NCBI RefSeq assembly: GCF_003056345.1
Contig: NZ_PYWB01000009.1
Location: forward strand, 62,001 to 126,000
DNA from: Devosia submarina
GTDB lineage: Bacteria; Pseudomonadota; Alphaproteobacteria; Rhizobiales; Devosiaceae
Length of the DNA: 64,000 bases
Reading direction: 5' to 3'
Shown here in pieces: positions 38,701 to 47,105 of this stretch. Positions within the stretch are counted from its first letter, which is position 1; each line of letters begins with the position of its first letter. The translations under genes were made by a program, and so were the position numbers. A model generated the notes under the pieces. It did not search any database. It saw nothing but the letters and a program-made list of their open reading frames with translations, and was not told the DNA's origin.

Positions 38701-39219
38701 CTCGCCTCGTACCTGATGTACCCCAAGGTCTATTCTGACTTCGAAAAGACCCAGGAGCGCTACGGCCCAACCGAAGCCCTGCCGACGCCGGTCTACTTCT
38801 ATGGCCTGCAGGAAAACGACGAATTGCTGGTCGACATCGAGAAGGGGAAGACCCTGGTAGTCAACTATCTTGGCCGCGCCCCGACCAACGAAAAGGGGGA
38901 AGTGCGCGTCTTCTTTGACCTCAACGGTCAGCCACGCACCATTTCCGTGCCCGACCGCCTCAAGGTCGGCGAAGTCAAGATCCGCGCCAAGGCCGCAATA
39001 GGCGATCCCAAGCAGATCGGCGCCCCCATGCCCGGCGTGATCTCGAGCCTGGCCGTCAAGGAAGGCCAGAAGATCTCCGCGGGCGATGTCCTGTGCACCA
39101 TTGAAGCCATGAAAATGGAAACGGCGATCCACGCCGAGATCGACGGCGTCGTTGCCGAACTGCTGATCAAACCCGGCGACCAGATCGACGCCAAGGATCT
39201 GCTGGTGCGGTTGGAGTAG
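35779..39219 (+). CDS. pyc: Pyruvate carboxylase
   Basis: Anaplerotic enzyme making oxaloacetate from pyruvate, bicarbonate and ATP. At 1146 residues it is the full single-chain form. The biotin carboxylase domain (1-450) shows KILVANRSEIAIRVFRAA, the ATP-grasp loop KASWGGGGRGMR and EVNPRIQVEHTVTE. The carboxyltransferase domain (about 530-800) shows FTDTTMRDAHQSLLATRMR and HLHTHDTSG. The biotin carrier domain is C-terminal with the biotinylated lysine K1112 in EAMKMET. It is a single-gene transcript flanked by repeat-bearing gaps. Confidence 0.97.
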   Translation: MPIKKILVANRSEIAIRVFRAANELGLKTVAAYAEEDKLALHRFKADEAYLIGQGKGPVEAYLQIDEYIRIARISGADAIHPGYGLLSESPEFVDACEDAGIIFIGPRAQTMRDLGNKVAARNMAIASNVPVVPATEALPDDPQEIKRLAAEIGYPLMLKASWGGGGRGMRRIMDEKTLLAEVSEGKREAKAAFGKDEMYLEKLVERARHVEVQLIGDDHGNLVHLFERDCSVQRRNQKVVERAPAPYLSDAVRKELTDAAVRLGKAANYRGAGTVEFLMDADTNQFYFIEVNPRIQVEHTVTEEVTGIDIVKAQIHLLDGAVIGTPESGVPTQDKIRLNGNAIQCRVTTEDPEENFIPDYGRITAYRAATGFGVRLDGGTAYSGAVITRFYDPLLEKVTCWAPSADEAISRMHRALREFRIRGVSTNLAFLENIITHPDFVENRYTTRFIDTTPELFNFKPRKDRATKLLSYIADVTVNGHPEVRDRPRPPADAAAPVVPEFPPLSVVDGSRQILDRDGPAALARWMKEQKRVLFTDTTMRDAHQSLLATRMRSFDITRIAQSYSRGLPNLFSLECWGGATFDVAMRFLNEDPWERLAKVREGAPNILTQMLLRGSNGVGYTNYPDNVVRFFVEQAAKGGVDIFRVFDCLNWVENMRVSLDAVIEAGKVAEGVICYTGDVLDPDRAKYDLKYYVGLAQELEKAGAHVLGLKDMAGLLKPAAARKLISTLREETSLPIHLHTHDTSGAAAATVLAAVDAGVDAVDAAMDALSGTTSQPTLGSIVAALAGGERDPGLDAKAIRQISFYWEAVRTQYRAFESDLKGGASEVYLHEMPGGQFTNLKEQARSLGLETRWHEVAQTYADVNQMFGDIVKVTPSSKVVGDMALAMVSAGLSKADVEDPNRDIAFPDSVVGFFAGDLGQPPGGFPQALQKKVLKGRTPLTERPGSYLKDVDLEAERKKIEAEVGHPVDDYRLASYLMYPKVYSDFEKTQERYGPTEALPTPVYFYGLQENDELLVDIEKGKTLVVNYLGRAPTNEKGEVRVFFDLNGQPRTISVPDRLKVGEVKIRAKAAIGDPKQIGAPMPGVISSLAVKEGQKISAGDVLCTIEAMKMETAIHAEIDGVVAELLIKPGDQIDAKDLLVRLE

Positions 39220-39227
39220 GATTTTGC

Positions 39228-39274
39228 AGTCGACACCCTCCCCCTTGCGGGGAGGGATCAAGGGTGGGGGGCGG
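39228..39274. repeat. Second-type intergenic repeat, copy 2
   Basis: CAGTCGACACCCTCCCC then a CCCTTGCGGGGAGGG palindrome, ATCAAG and a G-run, nearly identical to 31332-31379. It begins nine bases after the pyc stop. A related CT-rich/G-rich pair continues to about 39340. Confidence 0.75.
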
Positions 39275-39372
39275 TTAGCCCGGATTTTGTAGCTCGCAGC
39301 ACCCCCTCCCGACCTCTTCCGTCAAGGGGGAGGTGCAGCGCGGCGCCTCCCAAAAATCTTGCCGATAACACC

Positions 39373-39415
39373 CCAGTAGCTCTCATCCTGAGCCTGTCGA
39401 AGGACGAGGGCGTGG
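39373..39415. repeat. Dispersed palindromic intergenic repeat, half copy D
   Basis: The arm CAGTAGCTCTCATCCTGAGC with CTGTCGAAGGACGAGGGCGTGG. No second arm is visible. The gap 39220-39456 between pyc and the next gene holds only these repeats. Confidence 0.7.
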
Positions 39416-39456
39416 AACGTAAACCTCCCCTCGCCATCGGGCTTGGCCATGTCTGC

Positions 39457-39708
39457 CTATGCCACAATACTCGTCCGGTACCCCATCGGCATGCGCTTGA
39501 CTGCGATCTTGGCGCCGCTGCTATAGGCCCCCACCGCACCTTCGGCCGTGTTTCGGCGTCGAGCCCGTTGTGGCTGCATATTGCCCCGCTCGGCCAGCAA
39601 CTGGCTGATAAACGGCGCAGCACTTTCGCTGCGCTTCAGCGAGGGTCGGGCCGAGGAGGCCTCGACCACAACCGGAAGTTTAGGCAGCTCTGTTTCATCC
39701 TGGGCCAT
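39457..39708 (-). CDS. Conserved hypothetical small protein, basic C-terminus
   Basis: Eighty-three residues from the ATG at 39708. The C-terminal half is arginine-rich (QPQRARRRNTAEGAVGAYSS) and ends MPMGYRTSIVA, a layout I associate with short uncharacterised proteins of Hyphomicrobiales. There is no signal peptide, membrane helix or recognisable domain. It runs leftward after the GloB gene. The frame is open to 39816 but the stretch before ATG 39708 looks untranslated. Confidence 0.5.
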   Translation of the reverse strand: MAQDETELPKLPVVVEASSARPSLKRSESAAPFISQLLAERGNMQPQRARRRNTAEGAVGAYSSGAKIAVKRMPMGYRTSIVA

Positions 39709-39881
39709 GACCGTCTCGCCTCTTTCAAAGCGGGCCGGTGTCTCGGGGACGATCCATCCGGCCGTATGCCCCATGCGGGGCGATGTCGTGCCAGATGCTA
39801 ACAGTCTGCTAGCCAATTTGGATGCAAAAGTTACCGAAAGGTTAAGACCGGACGGTTACCAGATGCTTAAGCGGGGCGGCC

Positions 39882-40649
39882 TCAAAAATTATCTTTCCCC
39901 TTGCGGATTGCCGCAAATACATCCCCCGGCGCCGCCCCCTCGAGCCCATAGAACTTGGCCAGTTCCGGCGCATCGGCGCGCAAGAAGGGATTGGCCTTTT
40001 TGTCCTCGCCCAAATTAAAGGGGATCGTCGGTTTTCCCTGTTCGCGCAAGGCCTTGACCTCTGCCGCCCGCTTCTGCAAGGCCGCATTTTCCGGGTCGAT
40101 CGAGAGGGCAAAGCGGGCATTGCTTTCGGTATATTCGTGTCCACAATAAACCAGCGTGTCATCGGGCAGGGTGCGCAAGAACTTTATCCCGTCCCACATC
40201 GGCCCTGGCGTACCCTCGAACATGCGACCGACCCCTAGGGAAAACAGGGCATCGGCCGTGAAAAGGTGCTTGTTGGTGGCATCGTGAAAAACAATATGCC
40301 CCAGCGTATGGCCGGGCGTATCGTAGACGTCGAACTGGGTCTCGCCCAGCTGGACGCGGTTGCCGCCGGCCACCAGCTCGTCGAGATCAGCAATCTTGTC
40401 GGCTTCGCCGCGCGGCCCTACCACGCGCGCATTGTATTTTGCCTTGAGCGCGGGAATGGCTTCCACATGATCGATATGATGGTGGGTGATGAAGATATCG
40501 GTCAGTGTCCAGCCCCGGCGCTGCAGCGCCGCCTCGATGGCTGCCACCTCGGGCGCATCGATTGCAGCCGTGCGGCCGCTGGCCTCGTCATGCACCAGAT
40601 AGCCGAAATTGTCGCTTCGGGCTCCAAACACATCGACGGTCACGCTCAT
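39882..40649 (-). CDS. gloB: Hydroxyacylglutathione hydrolase (glyoxalase II)
   Basis: A metallo-beta-lactamase-fold thioesterase of 255 residues that hydrolyses S-lactoylglutathione in methylglyoxal detoxification. The metal motif is THHHIDH near residue 55, with the later histidines in TPGHTLGH and YCGHEY and the bridging aspartate in FTADALFSLGVGR. The C-terminal domain ends with the PFLRADAPEL glutathione-site segment. It is divergent from a methyltransferase gene 102 bases away. Confidence 0.95.
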   Translation of the reverse strand: MSVTVDVFGARSDNFGYLVHDEASGRTAAIDAPEVAAIEAALQRRGWTLTDIFITHHHIDHVEAIPALKAKYNARVVGPRGEADKIADLDELVAGGNRVQLGETQFDVYDTPGHTLGHIVFHDATNKHLFTADALFSLGVGRMFEGTPGPMWDGIKFLRTLPDDTLVYCGHEYTESNARFALSIDPENAALQKRAAEVKALREQGKPTIPFNLGEDKKANPFLRADAPELAKFYGLEGAAPGDVFAAIRKGKDNF

Positions 40650-40751
40650 GGGCTTCTTCCTTTAACAATGACGAGCCTTCTAGCTAGGCGGCCCGGCGCC
40701 CGATCGCAACCGCCATTAGACAAGTGTGGCGGAAAGCGGCACAGTTAGGCC

Positions 40752-41483
40752 ATGAGCACGGACGTCCAACGCCTGATCAGCTATTATAAATCTCCCCTCG
40801 GCCGGATCTCCCGCGCGCTGGTGCGCGAACAGGTCATTGGCCTTGCCGAAGATGTCACGGGCAAGCGCATCCTCGGCCTGGGCTTTGCCACGCCCTATCT
40901 GCGCTTCACGCTGGACAGGGCGGAGCGCGTCTTGGCCTTCATGCCGGCGCGTCAGGGGGCTTCCGCCTGGCCGCGCGAAGGGCCGAGCCATACGATTCTT
41001 TGCGATCCCCTCGAAATGCCGCTCACCGACAGCGCCATCGATCTCACCATCGCTATTCATGCCCTCGAGCACGTGGCCGACGAGGAAGAGTTGATGCGCG
41101 AACTCTGGCGGATCACGGCGCCCAATGGCGAGTTGATCCTCGTGGTTCCCCGGCGGCGCGGCATCTGGGCGCAGCGCGACAACACCCCCTTTGGCCAGGG
41201 CAATCCTTATTCGGGCAGCCAACTCGACAAGCTCCTGCGGGACCACAGCTTCGTGCCCGAGGCGTGGCGCGATGGCCTGTTCCTGCCGCCCATCCAAAGC
41301 GCGCTCGTCATCAAATCTACCCGCCTCTTCGAGCGGGCAGGGCGCCTGTTCGGCCCCGCCATGAGCGGCGTTATCTGCGTTCGTGCGCGCAAGGAGGTCT
41401 TTCCCGCCATTCCCCGCCGCAAGCGCGAAGAACGTTTCGTGCGCGTCCCGGGCATGAGCCCGGCCGCAGCGCGGCAAATCTAG
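40752..41483 (+). CDS. Class I SAM-dependent methyltransferase (type 11)
   Basis: A 243-residue methyltransferase-like protein. It has KRILGLGFATPYLRF in place of a standard motif I, and the LPLTDSAID-like motif II as MPLTDSAIDLTIAIHALEHV, followed by RELWRITAPNGELILVVPRR. Such genes commonly lie divergent to gloB in Hyphomicrobiales. The substrate is unknown. It converges on mtgA with a four-base overlap of the stops. Confidence 0.85.
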   Translation: MSTDVQRLISYYKSPLGRISRALVREQVIGLAEDVTGKRILGLGFATPYLRFTLDRAERVLAFMPARQGASAWPREGPSHTILCDPLEMPLTDSAIDLTIAIHALEHVADEEELMRELWRITAPNGELILVVPRRRGIWAQRDNTPFGQGNPYSGSQLDKLLRDHSFVPEAWRDGLFLPPIQSALVIKSTRLFERAGRLFGPAMSGVICVRARKEVFPAIPRRKREERFVRVPGMSPAAARQI

Positions 41484-42196
41484 AGCGCCAGCCGCCCATT
41501 CTCCCCCACACAGGCAGCGCGGTCGCCATATTGCTGCACGCGCTGCTCCACAATGCCAGCAATCCTGAGCATTCCCCGCGATGGCCGCGCCGGCTGGCGC
41601 AACATGGGATTGGGCAGCGCCGTCACCAGCAGGGTTGCCGTGCGCCAGTCCAGGTTCTGCGGCTCGATGCCGAAGGCGCGCTCAGCGCCTGCTGCCACGC
41701 CGAATTGCCCCTCCGGTCCCCATTCGGCAATATTGAGATAGATCTCCATGATCCGCTTCTTGGGCAGGATGAGGTCGATATAAAGCGCCAGCGGCACTTC
41801 GAGCGCCTTGCGCACAACGCTTTGCCGGTTCCACAAAAAGAGATTCCGCGCCACCTGCATGGTGATGGTGGAAGCGCCGCGCGCATCCTCGCCGGCCATG
41901 TAGCGCTCCACCTCGTCGCGCAGGGCGCCGATATCCACGCCCAAATGTCGGCAGAATTGCCCATCTTCGGAAAGGATCACCGAGGCCTTGAGGCGGTCTG
42001 AAATATCCTCGATTGAGCGCCACTCGCGCACCACCGGACGGCCAGTGACATAGCGCTCGAACATGGGCACCGACACAGGCGGCACGAAAAGGTAGATCGG
42101 GGTCAGCACCAGAGGAATGGCGATCAGCGCGGCCACAGCCATGCCGAGCCATCGCAAAATGCGCCAGATACCTTTCGCTTTGCGGTTTCGTGCCAT
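41480..42196 (-). CDS. mtgA: Monofunctional peptidoglycan glycosyltransferase
   Basis: Polymerises lipid II glycan strands in the periplasm. In 238 residues there is one N-terminal helix (about 15-37), then GT51 motifs: SEDGQFCRHLGVD (catalytic glutamate in motif 1), GASTITMQVARNLFLW and KRIMEIYLNIAEWG. No transpeptidase domain follows. The ATG at 42196 is used because the upstream frame (to 42463) would run across the divergent ispA gene. Confidence 0.94.
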   Translation of the reverse strand: MARNRKAKGIWRILRWLGMAVAALIAIPLVLTPIYLFVPPVSVPMFERYVTGRPVVREWRSIEDISDRLKASVILSEDGQFCRHLGVDIGALRDEVERYMAGEDARGASTITMQVARNLFLWNRQSVVRKALEVPLALYIDLILPKKRIMEIYLNIAEWGPEGQFGVAAGAERAFGIEPQNLDWRTATLLVTALPNPMLRQPARPSRGMLRIAGIVEQRVQQYGDRAACVGENGRLAL

Positions 42197-42272
42197 GGCC
42201 ACTCCATAGCGAAGCCTTGCGGTGCATGCCACCATCTTGCCGCCGCCTGCCTGAACGGCTAGCAACATCGGC

Positions 42273-43175
42273 ATGTATGATTTTGCCGCTGACATTGCCG
42301 ATTGCGCCCGCGCCGTTGAAACCGCGCTGGAGCGCCAATTGGTGCTCGGGCGGTTGTCCGGCCCAGGGCCCGCCGCCGACCGGCTCATCAATGCCATGCG
42401 CCATGGCAGCCTTGAAGGCGGCAAGCGCCTGCGCCCGCTCCTTGTGCGCCAGGCCGCCGCCATCTTCCATGTGCCCCCGCATCAGGCCCTGATGGCCGGT
42501 CTGGCCGTCGAGATGGTGCATTGCTATTCCCTGATCCATGACGACCTTCCCGCCATGGACAATGACGATCTGCGCCGCGGCCGGCCAACGGTCCACAAGG
42601 CCTATGATGACGCGACGGCCATTCTTGCGGGCGATGCCCTCCTCACCCATGCCTTCGGTCTTCTGGCCGATCTCGAAACCCATCCGGATCCAACCGTCCG
42701 CATCCGGCTGGTTGCCGAACTGGTTGCCGGTTCGGGAGCCGGGGGCATGGTGGGCGGGCAGATGCGCGATATCGAGGGGGAAAAGGGCGGCTTTACGCCT
42801 GATGACATCTCCACCATGCAGGCCATGAAAACCGGCGCCCTGATCCGCGCAAGCGTGCGCATGGGAGCGATCCTTGGTGGTGCCGATGCACGCGCCCTGT
42901 CGGTCGTCACGGCCTATGCAGAAGCCGCCGGCCGCGCATTCCAGCTTGCCGATGACATCCTTGATGTCACCGCCACAACCGAGGCCATGGGCAAGGCCAC
43001 GGGCAAGGATGCCGGCATGGGCAAGCAGACGCTGGTGGGGCAATTGGGCGTCGAGGGCGCCCGGGCCAAGCTTGCCCAGATCGTCAACGAGGCTTTGGGG
43101 TGCCTGCGCACCTTTGGGCCCAAGGCCGATGGGCTGAGGGCCACCGCGCGCTATTTTGCGAGCCGGGAGAAATAG
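42273..43175 (+). CDS. ispA: Polyprenyl synthetase, probably farnesyl diphosphate synthase
   Basis: Condenses isopentenyl diphosphate with allylic diphosphates. The 300-residue protein has a first aspartate-rich motif DDLPAMDND with the two-residue insertion typical of bacterial type II FPP synthases, and a second motif DDILD. The tyrosine five residues before the first motif (YSLIHDD) fits a C15 product. It starts a compact set ispA-MOSC-ybaK, with one base between ispA and the MOSC gene. ispG of the same pathway lies nearby at 44.7-46.0 kb. Confidence 0.92.
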   Translation: MYDFAADIADCARAVETALERQLVLGRLSGPGPAADRLINAMRHGSLEGGKRLRPLLVRQAAAIFHVPPHQALMAGLAVEMVHCYSLIHDDLPAMDNDDLRRGRPTVHKAYDDATAILAGDALLTHAFGLLADLETHPDPTVRIRLVAELVAGSGAGGMVGGQMRDIEGEKGGFTPDDISTMQAMKTGALIRASVRMGAILGGADARALSVVTAYAEAAGRAFQLADDILDVTATTEAMGKATGKDAGMGKQTLVGQLGVEGARAKLAQIVNEALGCLRTFGPKADGLRATARYFASREK

Positions 43176-43176
43176 C

Positions 43177-43809
43177 ATGCCCAGCCTGCAAAGCGTAAAT
43201 TTGGGCTCCCCCCGAACCATTCCCACCAAATCGGCCAAAACGGGCATCTACAAGGAGCCGGTCGGTAGCGCCACGCTGACTGCCCGAGGCGTCGAGGGCG
43301 ATGCGGTGATGAACCGCAAGCACCATGGTGGGGTGGACCAGGCGGTGTACCTTTATTTTGCCGATGATTACGAGTGGTGGCGTGGTGAGCTTGGGCCTGA
43401 TCTCGCGCCGGGCACCTTCGGAGAAAACCTCACCATCGAGGGCGTCGAGGGCCGCGCTGTTGCCGTGGGCGACCGTTTCCTGATCGGGCCAACGGTTCTT
43501 GAAGTGACGAGCCACCGGACGCCCTGCCATGTCTTTGCCCTGCGCATGGGCGATCCCAGCTTCGTCAAGCGCTTCCACCGCGCCAATCGTCCTGGCGCCT
43601 ATTGCCGCGTGCTTGCTCCGGGACGTGTCAGCGCCGGCGACGCGGTTCAATACATCCCCTATGCGGGCGAGCGGATCACCGTTTCGGCGCTGATGGCGCT
43701 GGATGGCGTCCGGGAGATTGATCCCGACTTCATGCGCCGTGCCCTGACCGCGCCCGTGCACCACAAGATGCGGTCCGATTACGAAAACCGCCTCGCACGC
43801 TTGTTCTGA
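43177..43809 (+). CDS. MOSC domain protein (YiiM-like)
   Basis: A 210-residue beta-rich protein of the MOSC family, which handles molybdenum-cofactor-type sulfur chemistry in some members. Marks include HHGGVDQAVYLYFADDYEWW, FGENLTIEGV and RPGAYCRVLAPGRVSAGD. The ATG at 43177 has GGGAGA seven bases upstream and comes right after ispA, so it is likely cotranscribed. No molybdenum enzyme is adjacent and the substrate is unknown. Confidence 0.9.
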   Translation: MPSLQSVNLGSPRTIPTKSAKTGIYKEPVGSATLTARGVEGDAVMNRKHHGGVDQAVYLYFADDYEWWRGELGPDLAPGTFGENLTIEGVEGRAVAVGDRFLIGPTVLEVTSHRTPCHVFALRMGDPSFVKRFHRANRPGAYCRVLAPGRVSAGDAVQYIPYAGERITVSALMALDGVREIDPDFMRRALTAPVHHKMRSDYENRLARLF

Positions 43810-43819
43810 AAGACTATCA

Positions 43820-44293
43820 ATGAGCCTCCAATCCGTTCAAGCCGATCTGGCCAGCCGTGCGCCTGACCTCCAGGTCGAAGTCACCGAAGATTCCACCGCA
43901 ACAGTCCAACTGGCTGCCGAGGTTCATGGCGTCGAACCCGGCCAGATCGCGAAAACCCTGTGCATCCGCGTCAATGGCGAGGAAATGCTGCTGGTCACAC
44001 GGGGCGATGCTCGGCTCGACAACGCGAAATCCAAGGCTGCCTTCGGTGGGCGCCCCCGCATGCTGGGCGCCGAGGATGTGCTGCGGCTAACGAGCCATCA
44101 GGTTGGCGGTGTCTGCCCGTTTGGCCTCCCGGCGCCCTTGCCGATTTTCTTGGACACTTCGCTCAAGGTTTATGAAGTGGTGATCCCCGCGGGCGGGGAC
44201 ATCCACGCTTCGGTGCGGCTCTCGGTCGAGCGCCTTGCAGAGCTCTGCGGCAATCGCTGGGTCGATGCGTGTCAGCCACCGATGGCAGTCTAA
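43820..44293 (+). CDS. YbaK/EbsC-type aminoacyl-tRNA deacylase
   Basis: A 157-residue YbaK-fold protein that hydrolyses misacylated tRNA. The core KTLCIRVNGEEMLLVTRGDARLDNAK and the GGVCPFGLPAPLPIFLD segment match the family, including the conserved K near the first motif. It begins ten bases after the MOSC gene and is probably in that operon. The exact mischarged tRNA (Cys-, Ala- or Pro-tRNA type) cannot be told. Confidence 0.9.
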   Translation: MSLQSVQADLASRAPDLQVEVTEDSTATVQLAAEVHGVEPGQIAKTLCIRVNGEEMLLVTRGDARLDNAKSKAAFGGRPRMLGAEDVLRLTSHQVGGVCPFGLPAPLPIFLDTSLKVYEVVIPAGGDIHASVRLSVERLAELCGNRWVDACQPPMAV

Positions 44294-44316
44294 CGTTCCG
44301 ACCACCAAAGCCCAAG

Positions 44317-44404
44317 AGACCTCATGGTGGGCCTGTCGAACCACGAGGTAGCGCTCGCCGGCCGTGCCAAGACCTCCCCGTTCCACAAGCTCAGGATGAG
44401 GTCT
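44317..44404. repeat. Dispersed palindromic intergenic repeat, copy E
   Basis: Left arm GACCTCATGGTGGGCCTGTC with GAACCACGAGGT, right arm CCACAAGCTCAGGATGAGGT. It lies 24 bases after the YbaK-type gene and could also act as a transcript boundary. Confidence 0.75.
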
Positions 44405-44432
44405 ACTGCTGTTGCTGCGAGCAAATTGCTCC

Positions 44433-44600
44433 CTAGCTCACACCCTTCTCAGGTACCGTAACCGGCGCGACCGAAGCCGTTGCCGTACCATCAGTCTTTG
44501 CCGGGGCGGGCAGGAGGCATACAACAAGCCCCACCACCACAAGGGCGGCAAACAACATTCGCTGGCGCCGGCGCTGGCGCACGATCGGACTGGTATACAC
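44433..44600 (-). CDS. Putative 55-aa single-pass membrane micropeptide
   Basis: A GTG at 44600 (GGGG about ten bases upstream) or an ATG at 44558 opens a frame ending TAG at 44433. The peptide has a cationic head (VRQRRRQR), one hydrophobic helix (MLFAALVVVGLVVCLLPAPA) and a short Thr/Ala/Val-rich tail. The charge-then-helix layout is that of a small inner-membrane protein with an N-in orientation. It follows ispG in the same direction, 115 bases downstream. Not recognised. Confidence 0.4.
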   Translation of the reverse strand: MYTSPIVRQRRRQRMLFAALVVVGLVVCLLPAPAKTDGTATASVAPVTVPEKGVS

Positions 44601-44714
44601 TGGTAAGATCCCCTGCTGATCCCTTATGGGTCAGGCAGGAAATCCATATCGCAGAACCGCTCCCCAATGAAGCAGAGCAGGCAGAGTTTTGCCCGTTATT
44701 GTTAAAACCGGCAC

Positions 44715-45956
44715 TTACTCGGCGGCGTTCTGCTGCCCGGCGCCAAACTTGCGCTCGATGTAGTCGGCGACCATCACCTTGAACTGGTCTGCCACGTCGG
44801 CGCCGCGCAGAGTCGCGACCTTTTCGCCGTCCACGAACACTGGCGCTGCCGGGGTTTCGCCCGTGCCTGGCAGGGAAATGCCGATATTGGCGTGCTTGCT
44901 TTCGCCCGGACCATTGACGATGCAGCCCATGACCGCAACCGACAGGGTCTCGACGCCGGGATAGCGTTCCTTCCATTCAGGCATGGAGGTGGACAGGTGA
45001 TCCTGGATTTCCTTGGCCAGTGTCTGGAAGGTCGTTGATGTCGTGCGACCGCAACCGGGGCAAGCGGCCACCACGGGCAGGAACTGGCGGAACCCCATGG
45101 TCTGGAGCAATTCCTGGGCCACCTTGACCTCAGTGGTGCGGTCACCACCCGGCTCGGGCGTGAGGGAAATGCGGATCGTGTCGCCAATACCCTGCTGCAG
45201 GAGAATGCCAAGAGCCGCCGAGGACGCCACCACACCCTTGGTGCCCATCCCGGCTTCGGTCAGGCCCAGATGGAGCGCATAGTCGCAACGGGCCGCCAAA
45301 TCCTGGTAGACCGCGATCAGGTGTTGAACGTCGGATACCTTGGTCGAAAGAATGATCCGATCACGCCCCATGCCCAGCGCTTCGGCACGTTGTGCGCTCA
45401 GAAGGGCCGACTGGATGATAGCTTCGCGCTGCACGGCGGCAGCAGAAATCGGATTGGGCGAAACGGCATTCTCGTCCATGAGGCGCGTCAGCAGCTCCTC
45501 ATCGAGCGAGCCCCAGTTCACGCCAATACGGACCGGCTTGCCATAGCGATTGGCAATGTCGATCAGCGTCGAGAACTGCGTGTCGCGCTTGGCCTTGAAG
45601 CCCACATTGCCCGGATTGATGCGGTATTTCGCCAGCGCTTCGGCGCAGGCCGGGTGATCGGTTAGCAGCTTGTGCCCGATATAGTGGAAATCACCCACTA
45701 AGGGCACGTCATAGCCCATGAAGGCCAGCCGATCGCGAATGATCGGCACGGCAGCCGCCGATTCATCGCGATCCACCGTGATGCGCACGATTTCCGAGCC
45801 GGCGCGGGCCAGCTGCATGACCTGTTTCACTGTCGCGTCGATATCGGCCGTGTCGGTATTGGTCATGGATTGCACCACGACCAGTGCGCCGCCACCCACA
45901 GTGACGCCGCCGACATTTACACCCACCGATTGCCTGCGCGCCAAGGGGCCAGCCAT
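44715..45956 (-). CDS. ispG: 4-hydroxy-3-methylbut-2-enyl diphosphate synthase (IspG/GcpE)
   Basis: The penultimate step of the MEP isoprenoid pathway, converting MEcPP to HMBPP using a [4Fe-4S] cluster. In 413 residues the N-terminal TIM barrel starts [24 protein letters not shown], and cluster cysteines appear in ACPGCGRT and [10 protein letters not shown]. The ATG at 45956 has GAGGT six bases upstream; the frame from 46010 lacks support. It is monocistronic or coupled to the small membrane peptide downstream. Confidence 0.97.
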   Translation of the reverse strand: MAGPLARRQSVGVNVGGVTVGGGALVVVQSMTNTDTADIDATVKQVMQLARAGSEIVRITVDRDESAAAVPIIRDRLAFMGYDVPLVGDFHYIGHKLLTDHPACAEALAKYRINPGNVGFKAKRDTQFSTLIDIANRYGKPVRIGVNWGSLDEELLTRLMDENAVSPNPISAAAVQREAIIQSALLSAQRAEALGMGRDRIILSTKVSDVQHLIAVYQDLAARCDYALHLGLTEAGMGTKGVVASSAALGILLQQGIGDTIRISLTPEPGGDRTTEVKVAQELLQTMGFRQFLPVVAACPGCGRTTSTTFQTLAKEIQDHLSTSMPEWKERYPGVETLSVAVMGCIVNGPGESKHANIGISLPGTGETPAAPVFVDGEKVATLRGADVADQFKVMVADYIERKFGAGQQNAAE

Positions 45957-46128
45957 GAAACACCTCAAAATAGAAGAGCCAGAAATAGGCTCTTGAGCGC
46001 AAGGGTGCAATGTTTCTCAGAGAGGATCATACAGGCAGCCCCAGGCGGGCTCATAGGACGCTCAAATTGTTGCAATGATGTGATCGGTGAAATCTTGAAC
46101 CAAAGCTGCGAATGGCCATTTAAGGGGC

Positions 46129-46482
46129 ATGAAAAACCCATTCTCGCCTTTGGCCCTGCTCGGTCGCTTCACCATCGGCCGGTTCTTTATCTTCCGCAAG
46201 GAATTGCTGACGCTGTGGCGGGCTTTCCGCCATCCGGCGACGCCCATGCCACTCAAGATGGCGATGCTGCTGGTGCCGCTGTACCTGATCAGTCCCGTGG
46301 ACTTGATCCCCGATTTCATCCCGCTCCTGGGCATCATGGATGATTTCGTGGTGGTGCCGCTGCTGATGAGCTGGCTCGTATCCATGCTGCCGCTCGAGGT
46401 TACCGGCGTTAAGGTTCGCGCCACGGCGCCAAGCCGCCGAAATCAAGGCGCAACAATCGACGGCCACTCGCGCCGCCTTTGA
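46129..46482 (+). CDS. YkvA family (DUF1232) protein
   Basis: A 117-residue small protein with the DUF1232 core MPLKMAMLLVPLYLISPVDLIPDFIPLLGIMDD, a hydrophobic stretch around the PVDLIPDFIP motif, and a second helix VVVPLLMSWLVSML. The function of the family is not settled. It is divergent from ispG. Confidence 0.88.
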   Translation: MKNPFSPLALLGRFTIGRFFIFRKELLTLWRAFRHPATPMPLKMAMLLVPLYLISPVDLIPDFIPLLGIMDDFVVVPLLMSWLVSMLPLEVTGVKVRATAPSRRNQGATIDGHSRRL

Positions 46483-46538
46483 TTGCTGCAGGCAGAAGTT
46501 TTCCAACGCCGGTCCCACAAGGGCCGGCGTTGTTGTTT

Positions 46539-46997
46539 TCAGCTCATGGAAACGTCGCGATGGGCGCTGGTGATGGAAACGGTGAACCCTGCCACCACAT
46601 CGATCAGGCTCATCACCATCAAAAGGAAAAATACCGAACTGCTGGCAGCGCCGACGAGCAGGAATTCCACCAGGAACAAGACAAAGACCACCATGGAGAG
46701 CATGTGTTCGACGATGGACGAGCGCGCTGAATTGGTGGATTTGAGCACTTCAATGAAAAGGCAGATAATGCCCACGACCAGCAGGAAATCCCCCGCGCTC
46801 ACCGCCCAGGGCATGCCAGAAGGCATGGGCACGGCAAACATCCCCGCGCCCCAATTCACCGGATTGCCGCGAAAGAGCGTAAAGACCACCAGATTATAGG
46901 CCAGAAACGGCAAGATCAGCAGCGGCGGAACAAACCGATTGCGGCGTGGAGCGCGATGGCCTTGGGGCGGGATATAGACGGTCTCGTTGTCAGTCAC
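46539..46997 (-). CDS. Hypothetical four-helix membrane protein
   Basis: A 152-residue integral membrane protein: a basic N-terminus (GHRAPRRNRF) then four likely helices (PPLLILPFLAYNLVVF, WAVSAGDFLLVVGIICLF, MLSMVVFVLFLVEFLLVG, SSVFFLLMVMSLIDVVAGF). No family is recognised by name, though the layout is common in Hyphomicrobiales. The GTG at 46997 has CGGAG four bases upstream; further upstream the frame reads through an intergenic repeat and is not coding. It converges on the YkvA gene. Confidence 0.7.
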   Translation of the reverse strand: MTDNETVYIPPQGHRAPRRNRFVPPLLILPFLAYNLVVFTLFRGNPVNWGAGMFAVPMPSGMPWAVSAGDFLLVVGIICLFIEVLKSTNSARSSIVEHMLSMVVFVLFLVEFLLVGAASSSVFFLLMVMSLIDVVAGFTVSITSAHRDVSMS

Positions 46998-47105
46998 GGC
47001 GCGCTCCGGTGTTGAATTGGGGGAGCATGCCAGAGGCGGACGCCGGGGTGAAGGGCTGGAACAGGGTTCGGGTAATGAACTGGGAGGATCGCTCCTCCAA
47101 TACCC

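Noticed and set aside
37879..39261. A 460-codon leftward frame antisense to pyc
   Set aside because: Lies wholly opposite the carboxyltransferase and carrier domains of pyc, with no ribosome site.
41682..43247. A 521-codon leftward frame spanning ispA and part of mtgA
   Set aside because: Antisense to ispA and out of frame with mtgA, both recognised genes.
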